From assembly GCA_010015655.1 (NCBI GenBank), contig ML976664.1, positions 598,011 through 662,010 of the forward strand: a DNA stretch of 64,000 nucleotides, written 5' to 3'. Below, one piece after another: positions 12,130 through 25,536 of the stretch. The translations under genes and the position numbers were made by a program. Under the pieces are notes generated by a model that had not been told where the DNA came from, ran no database searches, and saw only the letters and a program-made list of their open reading frames with translations. This DNA is from Bimuria novae-zelandiae CBS 107.79 (lineage: Eukaryota; Ascomycota; Dothideomycetes; Pleosporales; Didymosphaeriaceae). Positions within the stretch are counted from its first letter, which is position 1; each line of letters starts with the position of its first letter.

Positions 12130-12540
12130 AGAGGAACAATCGCTCGTCGACACGAGAATCCTTGGCTAGTCAAGACAGGATTCGAGATCATCCGAAAACC
12201 GACACTCATCCGTATCGGACCAATTTTGGATCTATCAGACCGATGGGAAACTACGGATCCGATTCGGACCTATTTCGGATCCATCAGACCGACGGTCAAC
12301 CTATGGCAGATATGTGCTAGCTAGCCATCTGGGAAGAGGTGTATTTAGAGGAGCTTAGGGCCTTTGTAGTTCAGTACCTTTTCCGTATCCTTTCGTACCA
12401 GGCCTATAGGCACTTAATTCATTCGAGGCTACATTCTTATACACGCACTCCCACATGCCTCTGCTAGGAGATACGCCAACATCGATCCTTTGAGTGACCT
12501 GCGCCGATACACTATCCTAATCTTATTAAAAGCGGCACGA
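12130..12540. repeat. Non-RIP island with a 49-bp tandem pair
   Basis: Composition returns to balanced here. Two imperfect 49-bp units (12215-12263 and 12264-12312) both start TCGGACC and contain GGATC(T/C)ATCAGACCGA. No gene is readable. It may be an LTR or leader of an unrecognised element, or a single-copy fragment spared by RIP. Confidence 0.5.
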
Positions 12541-15500
12541 ATGTCTAACTTCGTGAAGAACTTGGCTTTAAAGGGCCGGGCTAGTAGTTTGTTTATACAG
12601 AATATTAAATACGCGTCCTTACAAGTTAGTGCGTTAAGCTTCTAATAGTCTATATAAATACAGAGGTCCCTATTTATCTTTCTTACATAAAGGATTAGAG
12701 AGGCGAAAGGACTAAAATTTTACTTAATAAACCCTTTCTTAAGGTACTTAATAATATAGGCTTTAAGAGCTTTAAGTTCCTTAAGACTTAACTTATATAG
12801 AGGGCTGTACGCGTTTAGAAGTAGTTTAAATAAAATAATTTTATAAATTATAGGGCTAGTGTTCTAGTAGTTAATTTATAGCTATTTTGCTAAGCACATC
12901 CTAAAATTTATTATAGATATAAGGTAGGCGTTTATCTAGAAGTTTTTTATTACTAGGGTTATCCTTAAGGGTAGAGTTCTAAAGGTAGTTAGATACCAGT
13001 TTAATTTTATAAAGAAAAGTAGTAAAAAATTTATTATTAAGACATTTTATATTAAAATAAAAGGCGTTAGCTAATATAAGAGCGATTAAGACCGGTTAAT
13101 CTAAGAATTAAGGCAGAGCTAAACTAGATATAATATTATAGTATTTATACGCTTTGGAAATAGGCATGGGCGGGTCTAAAGCAAGAGTTAGAGACGACGT
13201 CATCGCGGTCTTTGTATATCTTAGAGATAGGCATGGGATACGCGGAAGCCAAAGCAGACCCCGTGTCCTATATAAAGAAGGGCTTTGCCGCCTCTAGTAC
13301 TCCTCCTGTTCCTAGAGGGTGTCACGTTGTCGTATGTCTTGTTCTGTTTCCTGGCTAGGAACTAGGTGTTCTATTTGTATTAGGATAGTCTTTGCGGGAT
13401 CGTAGTTTTAAGGGTACTTTAGAGGCCATATAATTTAGTTCTACTAAGTATTAAAGTAAAGTTAAAAGCGCTTTATTATCTTAAGCTAATAATATAGTCT
13501 TAAGTACCTAGATCTATAATAATAAAGGGGTAGTTTTAGATTATCCTCTTATTAATCTTTATATAGAGGCGAATATAAGAGTCTATAGGAATTTTAAGTT
13601 AATTTAAAAAGCCCTTTACTATAATATAATAAGGTAGCTTCTAAATAGGTTCCTAAAGAGAGCAAGATACGAATACATAAAAAAAAGATTTAAAAAAAGA
13701 AAACCTTAGGCGCTAGTATTAATAAGCGTATAAAATTAAATACTATGTCCTCTAGAATTAAGTATAATAGTATTTTAAAAGTGTGGTCCTCTTAATAGGT
13801 ACGAGAGGTTAGTCTTAGATAAGTTATATCTATTTATACCTAAGGCGGGTATTTTTCCTAGGTGTAGTTATTTCTTAATAGCGTTAATTTGCTAGCATTA
13901 ACAAACTTATTCTTAAAGTCTATATACACTCTAATTTCTTAAACACGCGGGTTAGGGCATTTGCGAGCGAAATATCCTATCTAGCTATAATTATAATAAG
14001 CCTTAAAGGCTACTTACTAAAGTGCGGTAGGTGTTTTGTCTTAGACAGATTTTAGTATAGAATTTCTAGATAGTATATAGAGGATTTTACTGCGTAATAG
14101 TGCATTTCCACTTAAATTTCCCCTTAATTTCTTAATACTACACTTAGTTCGAGAGCTATATTAATTACTTAGGAAGTTAAAGTAGTATTAGGTTAAAGCG
14201 TTTTCCTTTTAAAATTAAAGGCTAAGTAATATACTACTATTTTATTAAAAAAGTTATTTTAAAGAGGCTTAAATTTAATATTTAGAGCCTTTAAGGACAG
14301 CTTTATCTTCTTCTATAAGTAAAGAGCCTATTTATCTTTATATACCTTTCCTTAAATTATAATACTAAGGAACTTTACCTTAAACTTAGTAAAAGTCTCC
14401 TTAGAGGTTATTTCTAACCTCTAAAACTAGGTCTAATACTTAGCCTCCTTATTACTAAAAATAAAAAAAGTTATAAGTAACGTAATTATTTCTTCTATAT
14501 TCCTAAACTATATCTTTTTTATGGTAGATAAGTACTAGGGTTTTAAGTATTTATAAGCCACGCCTGTCGTATATCCTTATACTAATACTATATAATATTT
14601 TTTTGATTAAAAATAGTTTAAGTTAATCTTAAGTTAATTTTAGATTAAAGCTTATTATTAGCGAAAGGTAGGATTAGCCCTATTTAATAAGGGCTTAATT
14701 ATTAGGGTCCGTTTAGATAGTTTAACGCAGTATAGACTAGGGGATAGGAATTAGGTATAGCCTTACGTAGGTACTAAGTTAGGGGCTATAGAAGATTCTG
14801 TAGTAAGTAGGGGTTATTTTAGAGCTCGTAATTATCTTATTAGTAAATAGACTTCCTTTTTAAAAAGTCTAAGCTAAGCTTGCAGGTTTTCTATAGATTC
14901 TTCCTTATAATAGGGTCCTAATATAGTTAGGGCTAATTCGCTTCTATCACCTGCCTCTTCTTCTCTAAAGGCCTCTACAGATTCGTTTACAGAATAAATC
15001 TCTTTTATAGGGTTGCTTTCTATAGGTGCTAATAGGTTTTAGTTCTATACTAACTACTGAGTTATTCGCAAACGTGTTCCTTAGGCAGATATTAATATTT
15101 AATATTAAGTTTATAAGTTATTAGTAATTACTACTTTCTGCCTTAGCGCCTTACGTAACTTTTTTAAAGTTAATCTAATTTAGCAAAGAATTAAGAGTTC
15201 TAAACTTAAAGACTTTAGTTAATAGGAGGTCTCTAGTATCTTATTTATTTTTTTAGAAGTACGCTAATACGTAGCTATAATCCCTAGGATTATTCTATAC
15301 TTATTATAATATTTTTAAAGCTATTACTAGCAATAGCAACCTTTTCTATATAATATATCAGTACTAGTTACTTAAAGGATCTATATAAGTAACTCTACTA
15401 TAAAGGCATATAGGAGTACGTAGTTAAGAGGAAAAACTAAGATATAATTAAGTGCCAATAGGCTGTTAAGATCCCAAAGAGGTAGCTATTCTCTAAGGGG

Positions 15501-15590
15501 CTAAGGTTGGTTCTCGGGCAGGAGTACTGGTAGGACGGGAAAGGGTTGCAGTGATAGCTTGCGCCTGTCACTAAGGGCGTTAGTATTAAA
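12541..15590. mobile_element. RIP-degraded transposon relics with an LTR-like GC island
   Basis: Strong TA bias with stops in all frames. A short balanced island at about 13140-13440 contains two copies of ATAGGCATGGG about 65 bp apart and a TATA-like CCTATATAAAG. This resembles the promoter part of an LTR, but I could not find its partner. No protein domain was read with confidence. Confidence 0.45.
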
Positions 15591-15970
15591 GGTGTGTACA
15601 GCACAATTAAATTAACAAGGTTGCTTATTCAGATCCAAACAATAGATTAATAAACAGGTTGAACATAAATGCCTTAAGGGTATTCGTGTAGGTTTATATA
15701 CAAGAGGGGTAAACCTTACCGTCTATCTCTCTTTCTACTGTCCCTAGATTCCGATAGATGGTCGCGCCGTCCGTGGATGGTGCACCTTCCACAATCTTGG
15801 CAGGATGGTATGTCTTGGCTGGATGGTACATCACGTGACCTCGGTTACGCGACCCCGCCGAGTGTCACTTCTACTAAGGCCCGTTGGTCCTCCGCGTTCC
15901 ATACATGTTCAGATCCTAACATAGGCCTAGTACGAAAGAATATAGAAAAGGTACTAAGCTATATATAAGG
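15591..15970. repeat. GC-richer LTR-like segment
   Basis: A stretch little touched by RIP, flanked by heavily mutated DNA. It holds a short repeated phrase (GGATGGT(G/A)CA/GGATGGTATG) around 15773-15830. The composition and position suggest an LTR or leader of a decayed retroelement; no partner copy was seen in the window. Confidence 0.35.
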
Positions 15971-16653
15971 ATAAGAGGATCTAAATATAAAAGAACACTT
16001 TAAAAATATCTATCTAAGCTAATAGAGTAGTAATATAACTACGTGCTTTAAAGAGGAAAGTCTAAAACCTATAGTAAGACTAAAGCTAGGAGTGGAGCCG
16101 TTGCTAAGTTAGATATAAGTCTAATATAAAGGGGTATTAAAAGAATTATTATAGTTTTTAAATATAATTAGCTAAGTAAGAAGGGTTGCGTAGCTTTAAC
16201 TTTATTATAGCTTTTAGTAATAAGCCTATTAAGTTACTTAGTATTCCTAAGATAATAGATGCCTATAATTACTATAAAAGTAAGGTAGATTAATTTAATT
16301 AAATATAAAACTACTATTCTATATAAAAGCGCGTTACTATACCTAGAAGCTACTACTATATTTCTTACTTAATTTAATGCTAAATAACACGTATAGGATG
16401 TCTATATACTTAACACTAAAAGCTAGTAAACGTAGTAGCTATAAGAAGTTTTTATAGTAGTTAATAAAGTAACTCTTTAAGCGCGAGACGCGCCTTAATA
16501 ATAGCTTACTTAAACGTAAGAAACTTAATAATATTATTATTAATAAGGAAAGCTATTATAGCGCGCTAGTAAACCTATATAGAGAGTTAAGAGCCTATAT
16601 AGCCTATAGCGAAAATAGGGGTATAAATAATAGCTTAACAGCTATTAGAGTGC
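15971..16653. mobile_element. RIP-degraded relic, family not assigned
   Basis: TA-rich, stop-filled sequence to the left of the second gypsy element. It should be continuous with the relic right of that element (28818-29100), since the gypsy target duplication ctctt lies at both junctions. Confidence 0.45.
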
Positions 16654-16658
16654 CTCTT

Positions 16659-17107
16659 TGTTATGAGGCGCTCACACCTTGTTCCAATTCGGGTTAGGGC
16701 GGTAAGGTATCGTGGTGCTTTATAAATTATTTAATAGTATAAGTTAATGCGACACTTAGCGCGAGGCTAGATAATTTAATTTTATAATAAAATAAAATAA
16801 CTATTAGTTTATATAGGAGAACGTACTCGCATAAAAGATATATAAGTTAACCATAAGGAGCATAATAAAGGAAACTGTCCTGTATATATATCCTCCTTGT
16901 CCTATAGAATCCCACAATGTCCCATGTCCTGGCATCGTGGGATCCTATAGGATTTCCTGGGACGTTACGTGAGCAGGGGTTACGTGGTCCCACGGTGTCT
17001 TATGGTCTTGGCGTCTGGGACAGCCTGGGACGTTACGTAAGCCTAAGGTAGGGCCCGGATGCCGTTATAAGGCTCTCCGTCCTATCGTTAACTTCTAGAC
17101 TGTAACA
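16659..17107 (-). repeat. 3' LTR of gypsy element 2 (left copy)
   Basis: 449 bp, aligned with 28364-28812 along its full length. Its right-hand half keeps high GC, with two copies of TGGGACGTTACGT, while the left half is strongly TA-rich. It is flanked on the outer side by ctctt, half of the target duplication. Confidence 0.92.
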
Positions 17108-20100
17108 CTATCCTCCTCCTTCCTCTGCATGTCCTTATGCAGTAGCTAATATCCTCTTAAAGTATTCTTTATTATTATTTTATTAGAGATTAAGTAAATT
17201 TAATTAATTAGATTATTATAGTGTCCTATAAATACTGCGCGAAGAAGGGTTTAACTTATAAGCTATTATTTTTTAAAATATAGTATAGTAACTATTATAA
17301 AAATAGCGTTACGAAGTGTAAGTTAGTAAAACTTATAATTTTAAGGTGGATAGGCTCGAGCGCCTAAAAAAGGTAATAGTAGTTAAAAAAGAAGTAGCTA
17401 TAGTAGCTCTTTAGGCTACTTATAGTAAAAGGAAAAAGTTACTAAAGTAAAAGCGTTTACTTAAAGAGTATAAAGGAAAGCTCCTTGCTAACTTAATAAA
17501 ATTTATTAAAGAAATTAAACGTCTTAAGGGGATAGAATTATTAGGCTAAGATATTACTTAACTAAAAGGAGGTCTTATAGCTAGCTTTTTTACTTTAGAC
17601 TAGTCTATTTATCCTCCGCCTTTTAATCTTAATAATTTTACACCTTTAGTCTTAGCTTCTTTAAATGCTCTTAGTAAAACTTCTCTAAGGCCTTTTTATA
17701 ATTAGTAAGGTTTCTTACTAGTTCTTACCTATTATAGTTCTTTAGCTATTCTTTTTATTTTACTGGGTACTTATGCTAACGTCTTATTTTTTATAAATTT
17801 TTAATCGCTTTAACCTTATACTCTTTATTTTTAAGTTTAAGTTATATTTCTAGTTCGGCGTTTAGTGGTGCTAGTTCTAATAGTAACTTATAGAAGACTA
17901 GGTAGATCCGTGTATTTATAGATAACTATAGTTTAAAATTAACTAGTCCTTTAACCTCCTAAATTTTAAATAGTCCTTTTTAAAAGTTATTTAGTTTTTT
18001 GCTTAGCCTTATTATTTTAAAAAAAAATTATAAAAAGAGGATTTTATCCTTCTTTTTAAAAATTAGTCTTATAATCCTTTTCTTATTTACCTATCGCGCT
18101 ATTTATTTATTACGCCGCGCGATATTCTCGTGTAGTGTTTTATATAGATCCTATATAAGTTTAGCTTTATTGGCTGTATCCTTCGCAATGCTCTAGATAT
18201 CCAATGGATCCTAGTAAGTCGTTAGCTCACATCCATGGTTGGTATAGTATGGCGAGTATCCTGTAGTCGCCGATCTTGCGCTGTTGTATGCTAGTTAGGC
18301 TATTAGTAATAGCTTAACCTAATTATCCTAAAGCTTATTTATATATATCTAAAGATATTATTCTAGCGTTTAGTTCGTGCGCTCTATTTAGCTATTTATT
18401 TTAAGGTAAAAGCTTGTTATAAGCTTATGCTTAGTCCCTAATTTAGCTATAAATATAGTCTAATATAATAATATAGATATCTTAGCCCTGTCTGTAATAA
18501 ATTTATTAAGTTATTTAACCTATAATATTAGTTCTTATTTTACTATATAGGCTAGTTCTTTCGCTAATATAGCTTCCCTAATTAGCATAAATCTTAACTC
18601 CTTAGTAAGTTAATAAATTATAACTAAAATTAAGTTATAGGGGTCCTTATTCCTTAGTGCTAGTAATACTAGTAGCTTTATAATAAAGTCTATAGTTATA
18701 CTAGACTATGCCTTTAGGGGTGGCTTTAGTAGCTATAAGAGGCTGTAGGGCTTATATCTTTTAGGCTTATTTTTATAACAGGCTAAATAGTTACCTAGTA
18801 CCTTCTATACTACCTAGCGTAGCCTAAGGATAGTATATTTATTCGCGATTTAACACGTTATTTTAGCAATTCTTAGGTATCTCTAGTCCTTATTTTTATA
18901 TAACTTTTTAATTAGTAATAGAGCTATTTGCTTACTAATTTAGATACAGTTTTAATAGTCTCGTGCTATTAATTTTATAGCTTATTAAAAGTTATATACT
19001 TAGCAATCCTTATCTATAAGCCTGCCGTAATCTTGTATTCTATCTATAATTAGCCCGTAATAGGTAAAGTCTGCGCGTTGCACCTCTAGTGCTAGCGCCA
19101 GCTATGTCTTATTATAGCGAAGGGTTCTGTCCTTCGCGTAGGTTAGGATTACGATATAATTACTACTATTATTTTTCTTCATAAAATTTAATTATCTACT
19201 AAGTGCGTTTACTATAGCGTTTACGTTCCTTAGTAGATGCGTGATGCGGAAGTTAAATTTTATTATTTATTTAAATTATTTAGCCTATTATTAGTTAAGC
19301 TTTTTAGTCGTTGTAAAGCGTGTTAGATTAAGATAATTAAAAAATACCTCTATTTAGTGTTTAGCTCTTTTAAGTTGTGCCTTTTATTACTTAAAATAGT
19401 TAATAATAGCTAGTAGTTCTTTATTATAGATCTTATAGTTAAGTTCTACTCTTAAAAGTTTTCTTGCATAATAGAAGACTGGTCTCCACTTTTTATTATT
19501 ATATTTTTATAGTAGTACGGCCCCTAACGTATAATCTAATACATTTGTGTAAATGCGATATTGTTGCTCTAGGTTATATATTTATAGTAGGGGTGCTATT
19601 AAGAATAGGCGCTTTAGCTATTTAAAGGCTTGCTTCTCTACTTCCTGCAAAGGTTGCCATTTTTTTATTTTTATAAGTTCTATTAGTAGAGCGGTAACCT
19701 TTAAGTAGTTCCTAATAAATTTACGATAGAAGTTAGTAAAGCCTAAAAAGGATTAGATATTTTTTACTAATTTAAGTAATAATTATTCTTCTATTATTAT
19801 AGTCTTTTTTAGGTATATCTTAACACCTTCCTAAGATATTATAAATCCCAGGTATTCCGTTTCCGTAACGTGGAATTTATATTTCTTAGGGTGTAGGAGT
19901 AATCTATACTCTTATAACTTTTATAATACTTTATAAACATGTTCCTTATGTTCTTCTAGGGTTCCGCTTAAGTATATTAATATGTCGTCGAGGTATGCCA
20001 TGTAGAATACGTCTAAATATTTATATAATACTTAATTTATAAGTTCCTAAAAGGTTACTAGTATATTAGTTAGCCCTATTAGTATAATTATATACTTAAA

Positions 20101-20317
20101 GAGGCTATATCGTGTGCGGAAAGCTATTTTCTATTTATAACTTTTTACTATTTAGATCTTATAGAATCTATCTTAAATATTAAATTTCGTAAACTACTTA
20201 GCTCCTTAGAGTCAATCTATAAGCTCCGTTATTAAGGGTAATAGGTAGCAGTTTTTAACTATAACGGCATTTAGCTATTTATAATCTATATAAAGTTATA
20301 GCCTACCGTCTTTTTTG
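17108..20317 (-). pseudogene. pol of gypsy element 2, 3' part (broken)
   Basis: On the minus strand a reverse-transcriptase core is readable near 19972-20000 as AYLDDILIY. A downstream patch at about 19710-19745 reads FLGFTNFYRKFI, the hallmark that follows the gypsy RT. RNase H and integrase should fill the stretch to the LTR at 17107 but are too mutated for clear reading. The pol gene is cut at 20317-20322 by the copia element and continues at 25537. Confidence 0.8.
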
Positions 20318-20322
20318 CGAAT

Positions 20323-20498
20323 TGTCAGATAAAAAGCATATCAAGTTCGGAGGATCAGGGGTAGCCCGAAAAAGGCCAGGGATTAACCAAGAACACACAG
20401 AACCTGCCAAGGGAACCCCGTAGACAGGCAGAACAACCTAATACATTAATTCAACCCCCTAAATTATCAGGACATCTATTAAAACGTAACATCTAATA
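20323..20498 (+). repeat. 5' LTR of the copia element
   Basis: 176 bp. It differs from the 3' copy by a modest number of C/T or G/A changes, mostly in its last third. The target duplication cgaat lies directly to its left. Confidence 0.93.
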
Positions 20499-20579
20499 AT
20501 TAAGAGTCTCACTGCCTTAACAAGAGCGAAAATGGCAACCTAAAACCTAAATTAAACTAACGGAACGATTATTCTTCGC

Positions 20580-23500
20580 GATAACACTAAATACCGCAGC
20601 TAGCTTAACTAACTACAAGCCCGCTGCGTCGCATATAATATATAGGCGCAAGTTGACCCCGATTTAGCGATTACCCTACTCACGGAGCCATTTAAGCCCG
20701 AGCTACCTAAGACGGCAGACTATACGCCAGCCGCAACCCTTCCAGACAGCGTCTTACTATTAAGACTATCTAAACTTTCGTCCGCTGGACTAAAGAGCTA
20801 CAAAGAGAATTTAGACCTCTATAAACTCCGGATAGAGAAATACAAGATGCAGTACATAAAGTACAAGACTAAAGTCGCAAGTTTGCAGCAGATCGTAGTG
20901 TTTATCTAGTTATTAGTAGCACCGCATCTACAACGCACTTGCTATTTCCTAGATACTACTATTAAAGAATAGATTATAAAGCTAAAAGCAAAAGTAAGAG
21001 TTACCTCTAAGTTCGAACAAGAGCAAGCGCGACAGCGATACTATAGCTTATTAAAGCCTCTACGCACAGTAAATAACTAGGACATATAGCTTACTAAATA
21101 CGATTATGCTGTAATAGAGGCCGAGACACTAAACGTGTCTAATACTACATAATTTAATCCTGTGGCTGTAGACTTTATGTTAGTAGTAAATAAGATAGCT
21201 CTAGTATAGGCTGCAACCTTCTAATTAAATAGAAAGGACCTACTCGGCATGGTCCGAAAGGACATAATAGGACGTTTCCGAGAATATATAATGCTAAATT
21301 ATCTAATAACGCGAAATAGAAGCTAAAAGGTAGCGTTTATAACAGAAGACTTATCTTATCTCGCTAAAAGTAGCCAAGCTGCCTAGAGCATGCAAGGGGA
21401 TCCCTAATATACAGAAACAGGAAACTCTCGGGGTACAAAACGGGGTAGACCCTAACATTAACGTATAGCTATAAAGGATGATGATCGTGCACCTTTAAGC
21501 TCTTTAAACCCTTAATAAGGTAGTAGTAACTCTGCTAAAGCGGACGCTAATCGTGGTAAACCTACTAGAGCAGGCACTAACAAAACCGCTAAGTGCCTAG
21601 CCTATAATATAAGACACCTTATTAAGGAATGCTTCTATCTCTACCCGGATAAAGCACTAGAATAGTAGGAGCTAAACCTAAGAATAGCTAAATACGTTGC
21701 TCTGAAACAAGAGCACGATGCCGATTTTCAAAGTCTACTAAAAGCTTAAAGTAGACCCAGAACTAAGACTCCATCCTTTAAGAATTCTTATACCCTAACT
21801 CTAGAGATTACTAATTAGTAACTAAATAGAAGATAGATTTTAAAGGTGCAAGCCGCCTATTCTGCGACTTTTACTATAAACTAATTTAACTATCTTCTTC
21901 GGCGTTCTTTTATCCTTAACTCGGGCTCGACGTGCCACATCACGAACGACCCCGATCGGATTTAGAACTATTAGCCACCTACACAAGGCGACTTTATATA
22001 GGCAGGCGACACTTAAATCTAGGTAAAGAGATACGGAACTGTTATCTTAAACCTAAAATATAAATAGGGAGCTGAAAGACTAGTACTACATAACGTAGTA
22101 ATATGCCTAGACATGCTATGTAACCTAGTCTCCTTCTAAGTGCTAAGGTAGAAGGGATTCTAGTAGGATACCTAATTAGAGCCTACTACCCTAAAGCAAC
22201 TAAATAGAATAACTATTAAAGAGCTTACCGAAATTTATAAATAATAGGTATTAGAATACTAACCCGTGCACTATGCAGCGCACTATACGCATTTCTATAA
22301 TTCTTAAACGCAACAACGACCTTAAAGAGTATTAGCCCTCTTATGGCATAAAAGGCTTGGTTATCCAGGACCCGCCGCAATCGAGCACCTAGTGTAGCGA
22401 GCTAAGGGGGTGCGAGTTAAGGGAATTACAATAGTAGAGTGTAACTTATGTAGAAGAGCAAAGATGCGAAGGCAGATAAGCCGCGCACCTAGGATTAATA
22501 AGTAAGGACCTGCAGAAAGGCTTTCTATTAATTTCTACACCTATAAATCACTATCGTTTAATAAAGAGAAGAGCCAGATGCTCGTTACAAATAGATATTC
22601 TAGTCTCTAATAGGACTTCTACTTCACGGATAACTGAACAGCAAGGTTAATTATTAAGACATTAATAATCTTCTTTAGATTTCTTAAGAACCAATATGAC
22701 ATCACTCTAAAAGTTATTAAAACGGACAATGAGATTACCACAGTTAAACCCGAAGTTAAGCGGTGGCTGAAAAGCCTAGGCATGATTATCGAGCCTTTAG
22801 CACTAGACACGTAAGCTTAAAATAGCGGCGCTAAACGCTTAGGGGGCGTGAATAAAGAAAAATCTCGCGCAATGCGTCTGGACGCAAACCTTCTATAGGA
22901 ACTCTAGCCTAAAATTACAAAAGCTAGAGTGTATTTATACAATCGAACGCTAAACTACACGAATAACTAGAAAACACTATACGAGATATTCTTCACACGA
23001 GTATTACTAGCTAATAGGATTGTTACGTCTATTAAGAAACTAAACTTAGCCTACCTAAAGGCGTACGAATGCAAAGCATTCGCTATAATAAATAATACCT
23101 ATCGTGGAAAATCAAGACTATAACGACTCGACCCTAAAGCATGGATCGGATACCTTATCGGATACCAGTTATTAAACATTTACCGAATATAGATACTAAC
23201 GCTGACTAAGGTCATCAGCACGCGAGACGTCGTATTTAATAAAAATATAATCTTTAATAGGAAGATAGAGGATCTAATAGATAACGTTATGCACAATACG
23301 CTGGCCAAGATAGCTACACATATTAAGATAATTAAGCTACTACCACCGGTGCACTAACTAGAAATCGAATTATTCTACGAAGACAATGTCGCAGAAAACG
23401 AATTACTTATAGAGGACGAAGTAGACCCACCGGGCTACTATCGAGGAAGGAAGATTAGAGATTACTACCTAACACCACCTTTAACTCTACTACTTGCAGC

Positions 23501-25300
23501 TCTGCTAGCACAGCTAATAATAGGGGAAAATATAAACCTACCCGAGATCACTTTATCTAAGACAGTCCCCTAGGCAGCAGCTTTCATGGCAGGAACGAAA
23601 GCAGGAAGGGTCAGAAAACATAACAGGAACACGATTAATAAAGCCTAGATAAAAAGACTACTAGCAAAGGGCGTTAAGATTCACTAATTACAGTTACCTC
23701 CGCCACCCACTTGTAAAACGGATCTTGACCAACATCCAATAAGAGAATTATTCCGGGAAGCGCAGCAATCGCATCTAGACAGTTACAGAATTACCTAATC
23801 CTAGATAGAAGTACCGTACAAGATAGTAAAGGCAACAGGCTAACAAATCCTAAACTGTATATAGGTGTATGTGTACAAGTTTAATAAATATCACCAGTTT
23901 ATCAAGTGCAAAGCGCGACTAGTAGTTAGAGGAGACTAATAACGTAATATAACCTCCCAGGACACCTACGTAGTAATATTAGCTAGAAGATCCTTTTGCT
24001 TACTTATAGTAATTGCTACTAAATATAACCTCGAACTTATATAATATAACGTTACTAACGCGTTTGTACACGCATTACTAGATCGAGAAGTCTATATGCG
24101 CATGCCGCCTGGATATTAAAAACCTAGTACTATCCTTAAAGTCTAGAAGGCACTCTACGGACTGTAAATCTTACTACTTCTTTAGTAGAAAGAGTTTATA
24201 GCTACGCTTATTAAGTTTAGTTTCTAGATCGTGCCCTATGAGTCATGCTACATAATTAAGGATAGTATTATTATCTTCTTCTACGTAGACGACATTATTA
24301 TTACGCACCACCGAGACAAAGCCAGCTAAGCTTAGCAAGTTATAGAATAACTTAGGAAGAAATACTTAATAACAGGCAGAGAAGACCTACTATAGTTCCT
24401 AGGAATTAAAGTAATTAGAGATTAGCAGAACTAACTTATTTAACTTTCCTAAGCCGCATACTATAACAAAATTAGCTAGCTAGTTGATGACTAAACAATC
24501 CAACATAACACCCTAATGGGCATAGGGGAGCTCAAGCTAAGAGAAGGGCTGGCTTCGCTTACAGAGATTAATAAATACTAACGTAAGATTGGATTACTCC
24601 TATATGCAACTATTAGTACCCGACTAGATATTATATTCGCAACCTTAAGGCTAGCAAGATTCTTATTAAATCTTAGTCCAGAATATTATTATGCGGCTGA
24701 CCGAGCCCTGCTATACCTCAACGAAACAAAGTGGAAGACACTTTAACTTAGAGGAGGCGAATCCTTATAGGTAGTAAGTAATGCCTTATTTATAGATAAC
24801 ACTCTAGACCGTAAGAGCTCGCAAGGCTACGCTATTAAGCTATTTAATAGCCTTATTACATAGCGTGTAAGCAAATAAGACACTATTACTACGTTAACTA
24901 TAGAAGCCGAGCTCCTTGCTCTGGCGCAAGTCGCAAAGGAAGCTATCTTTATATCGAGATTAATAGAGGAACTAAAAGTTAAGCTACCTAGCCCTACTAT
25001 TATAATCTAATATAACAACTAGTAAACTATTTAGCTAGTAACGTAGGAGATCTCGAAGCTGCATACAAAGCTTTGACACGTCGATATATATAACTACTAG
25101 CTCTGATAGGAAGTAACTAGGGGAAGGATAAAGGTAGAATACACTAAATCTGCAAAGATAATTGCAGACGGCTTAACTAAAGCACTCTTGGTAAATTAGT
25201 GGCAGAACTTCCTGAAGTAACTAGGACTAGTGGAGGTAAGGGATCGAAAGGTAGCTAATAAAGCACCTTTAGAGGAGATTTAAGACTAGCTTAATAACCT
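20580..25300 (+). pseudogene. gag-pol of the copia element (broken)
   Basis: The integrase catalytic core is readable at about 22620-22810 (KTDNEITT, WLKSLGMIIEP). Later come GYLIGYQ (near 23150) and VVFNKN (near 23230). The reverse transcriptase (about 23970-24470) shows NVTNAFVHALLDREVYMRMP, then ALYGL and a FYVDDIIIT catalytic box at about 24275-24300. The RNase H patch (about 24775-24980) reads SSQGYAIKLFN and EAELLALAQVAKEA. The stretch near 25145-25190 reads KIIADGLTKAL, the usual copia C-terminus. Frequent stops rule out function. Confidence 0.85.
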
Positions 25301-25355
25301 CACCCTCGTCTGATAACCTTGGCCATGGCTCGAACGGCTCTAAGCTAAGGGGGTG

Positions 25356-25531
25356 TGTCAGATAAAAAGCATATTAAGTTTAGAGGATCAGGGGTAGCCC
25401 GAAAAAGGCCGGGGATTAACCAAGAACACACAGAACCTGCCGAGGGAACCCCGTAGACAGGCAGAACAACCTAATACATCAATTCAACCCCCCGAATCAT
25501 CAGGACATCCATTAAGACGTGACATCTAACA
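25356..25531 (+). repeat. 3' LTR of the copia element
   Basis: 176-bp partner of 20323-20498, less mutated than the 5' copy. It is followed directly by cgaat, the second half of the target duplication. Confidence 0.93.
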
Positions 25532-25536
25532 CGAAT

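Larger units (their letters stand above)
20323..25531 (+). mobile_element. Ty1/copia LTR retrotransposon nested in gypsy element 2
   Basis: Two 176-bp LTRs (20323-20498 and 25356-25531) start TGTCAGAT and end ATCTAACA or its RIP form ATCTAATA. The 5-bp target duplication cgaat is exact (20318-20322 and 25532-25536). A purine-rich tract (GCTAAGGGGGTG) precedes the 3' LTR. The plus strand carries gag, integrase, reverse transcriptase and RNase H in copia order, all broken by RIP. The element inserted into the reverse-transcriptase region of the older minus-strand gypsy. Confidence 0.95.
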
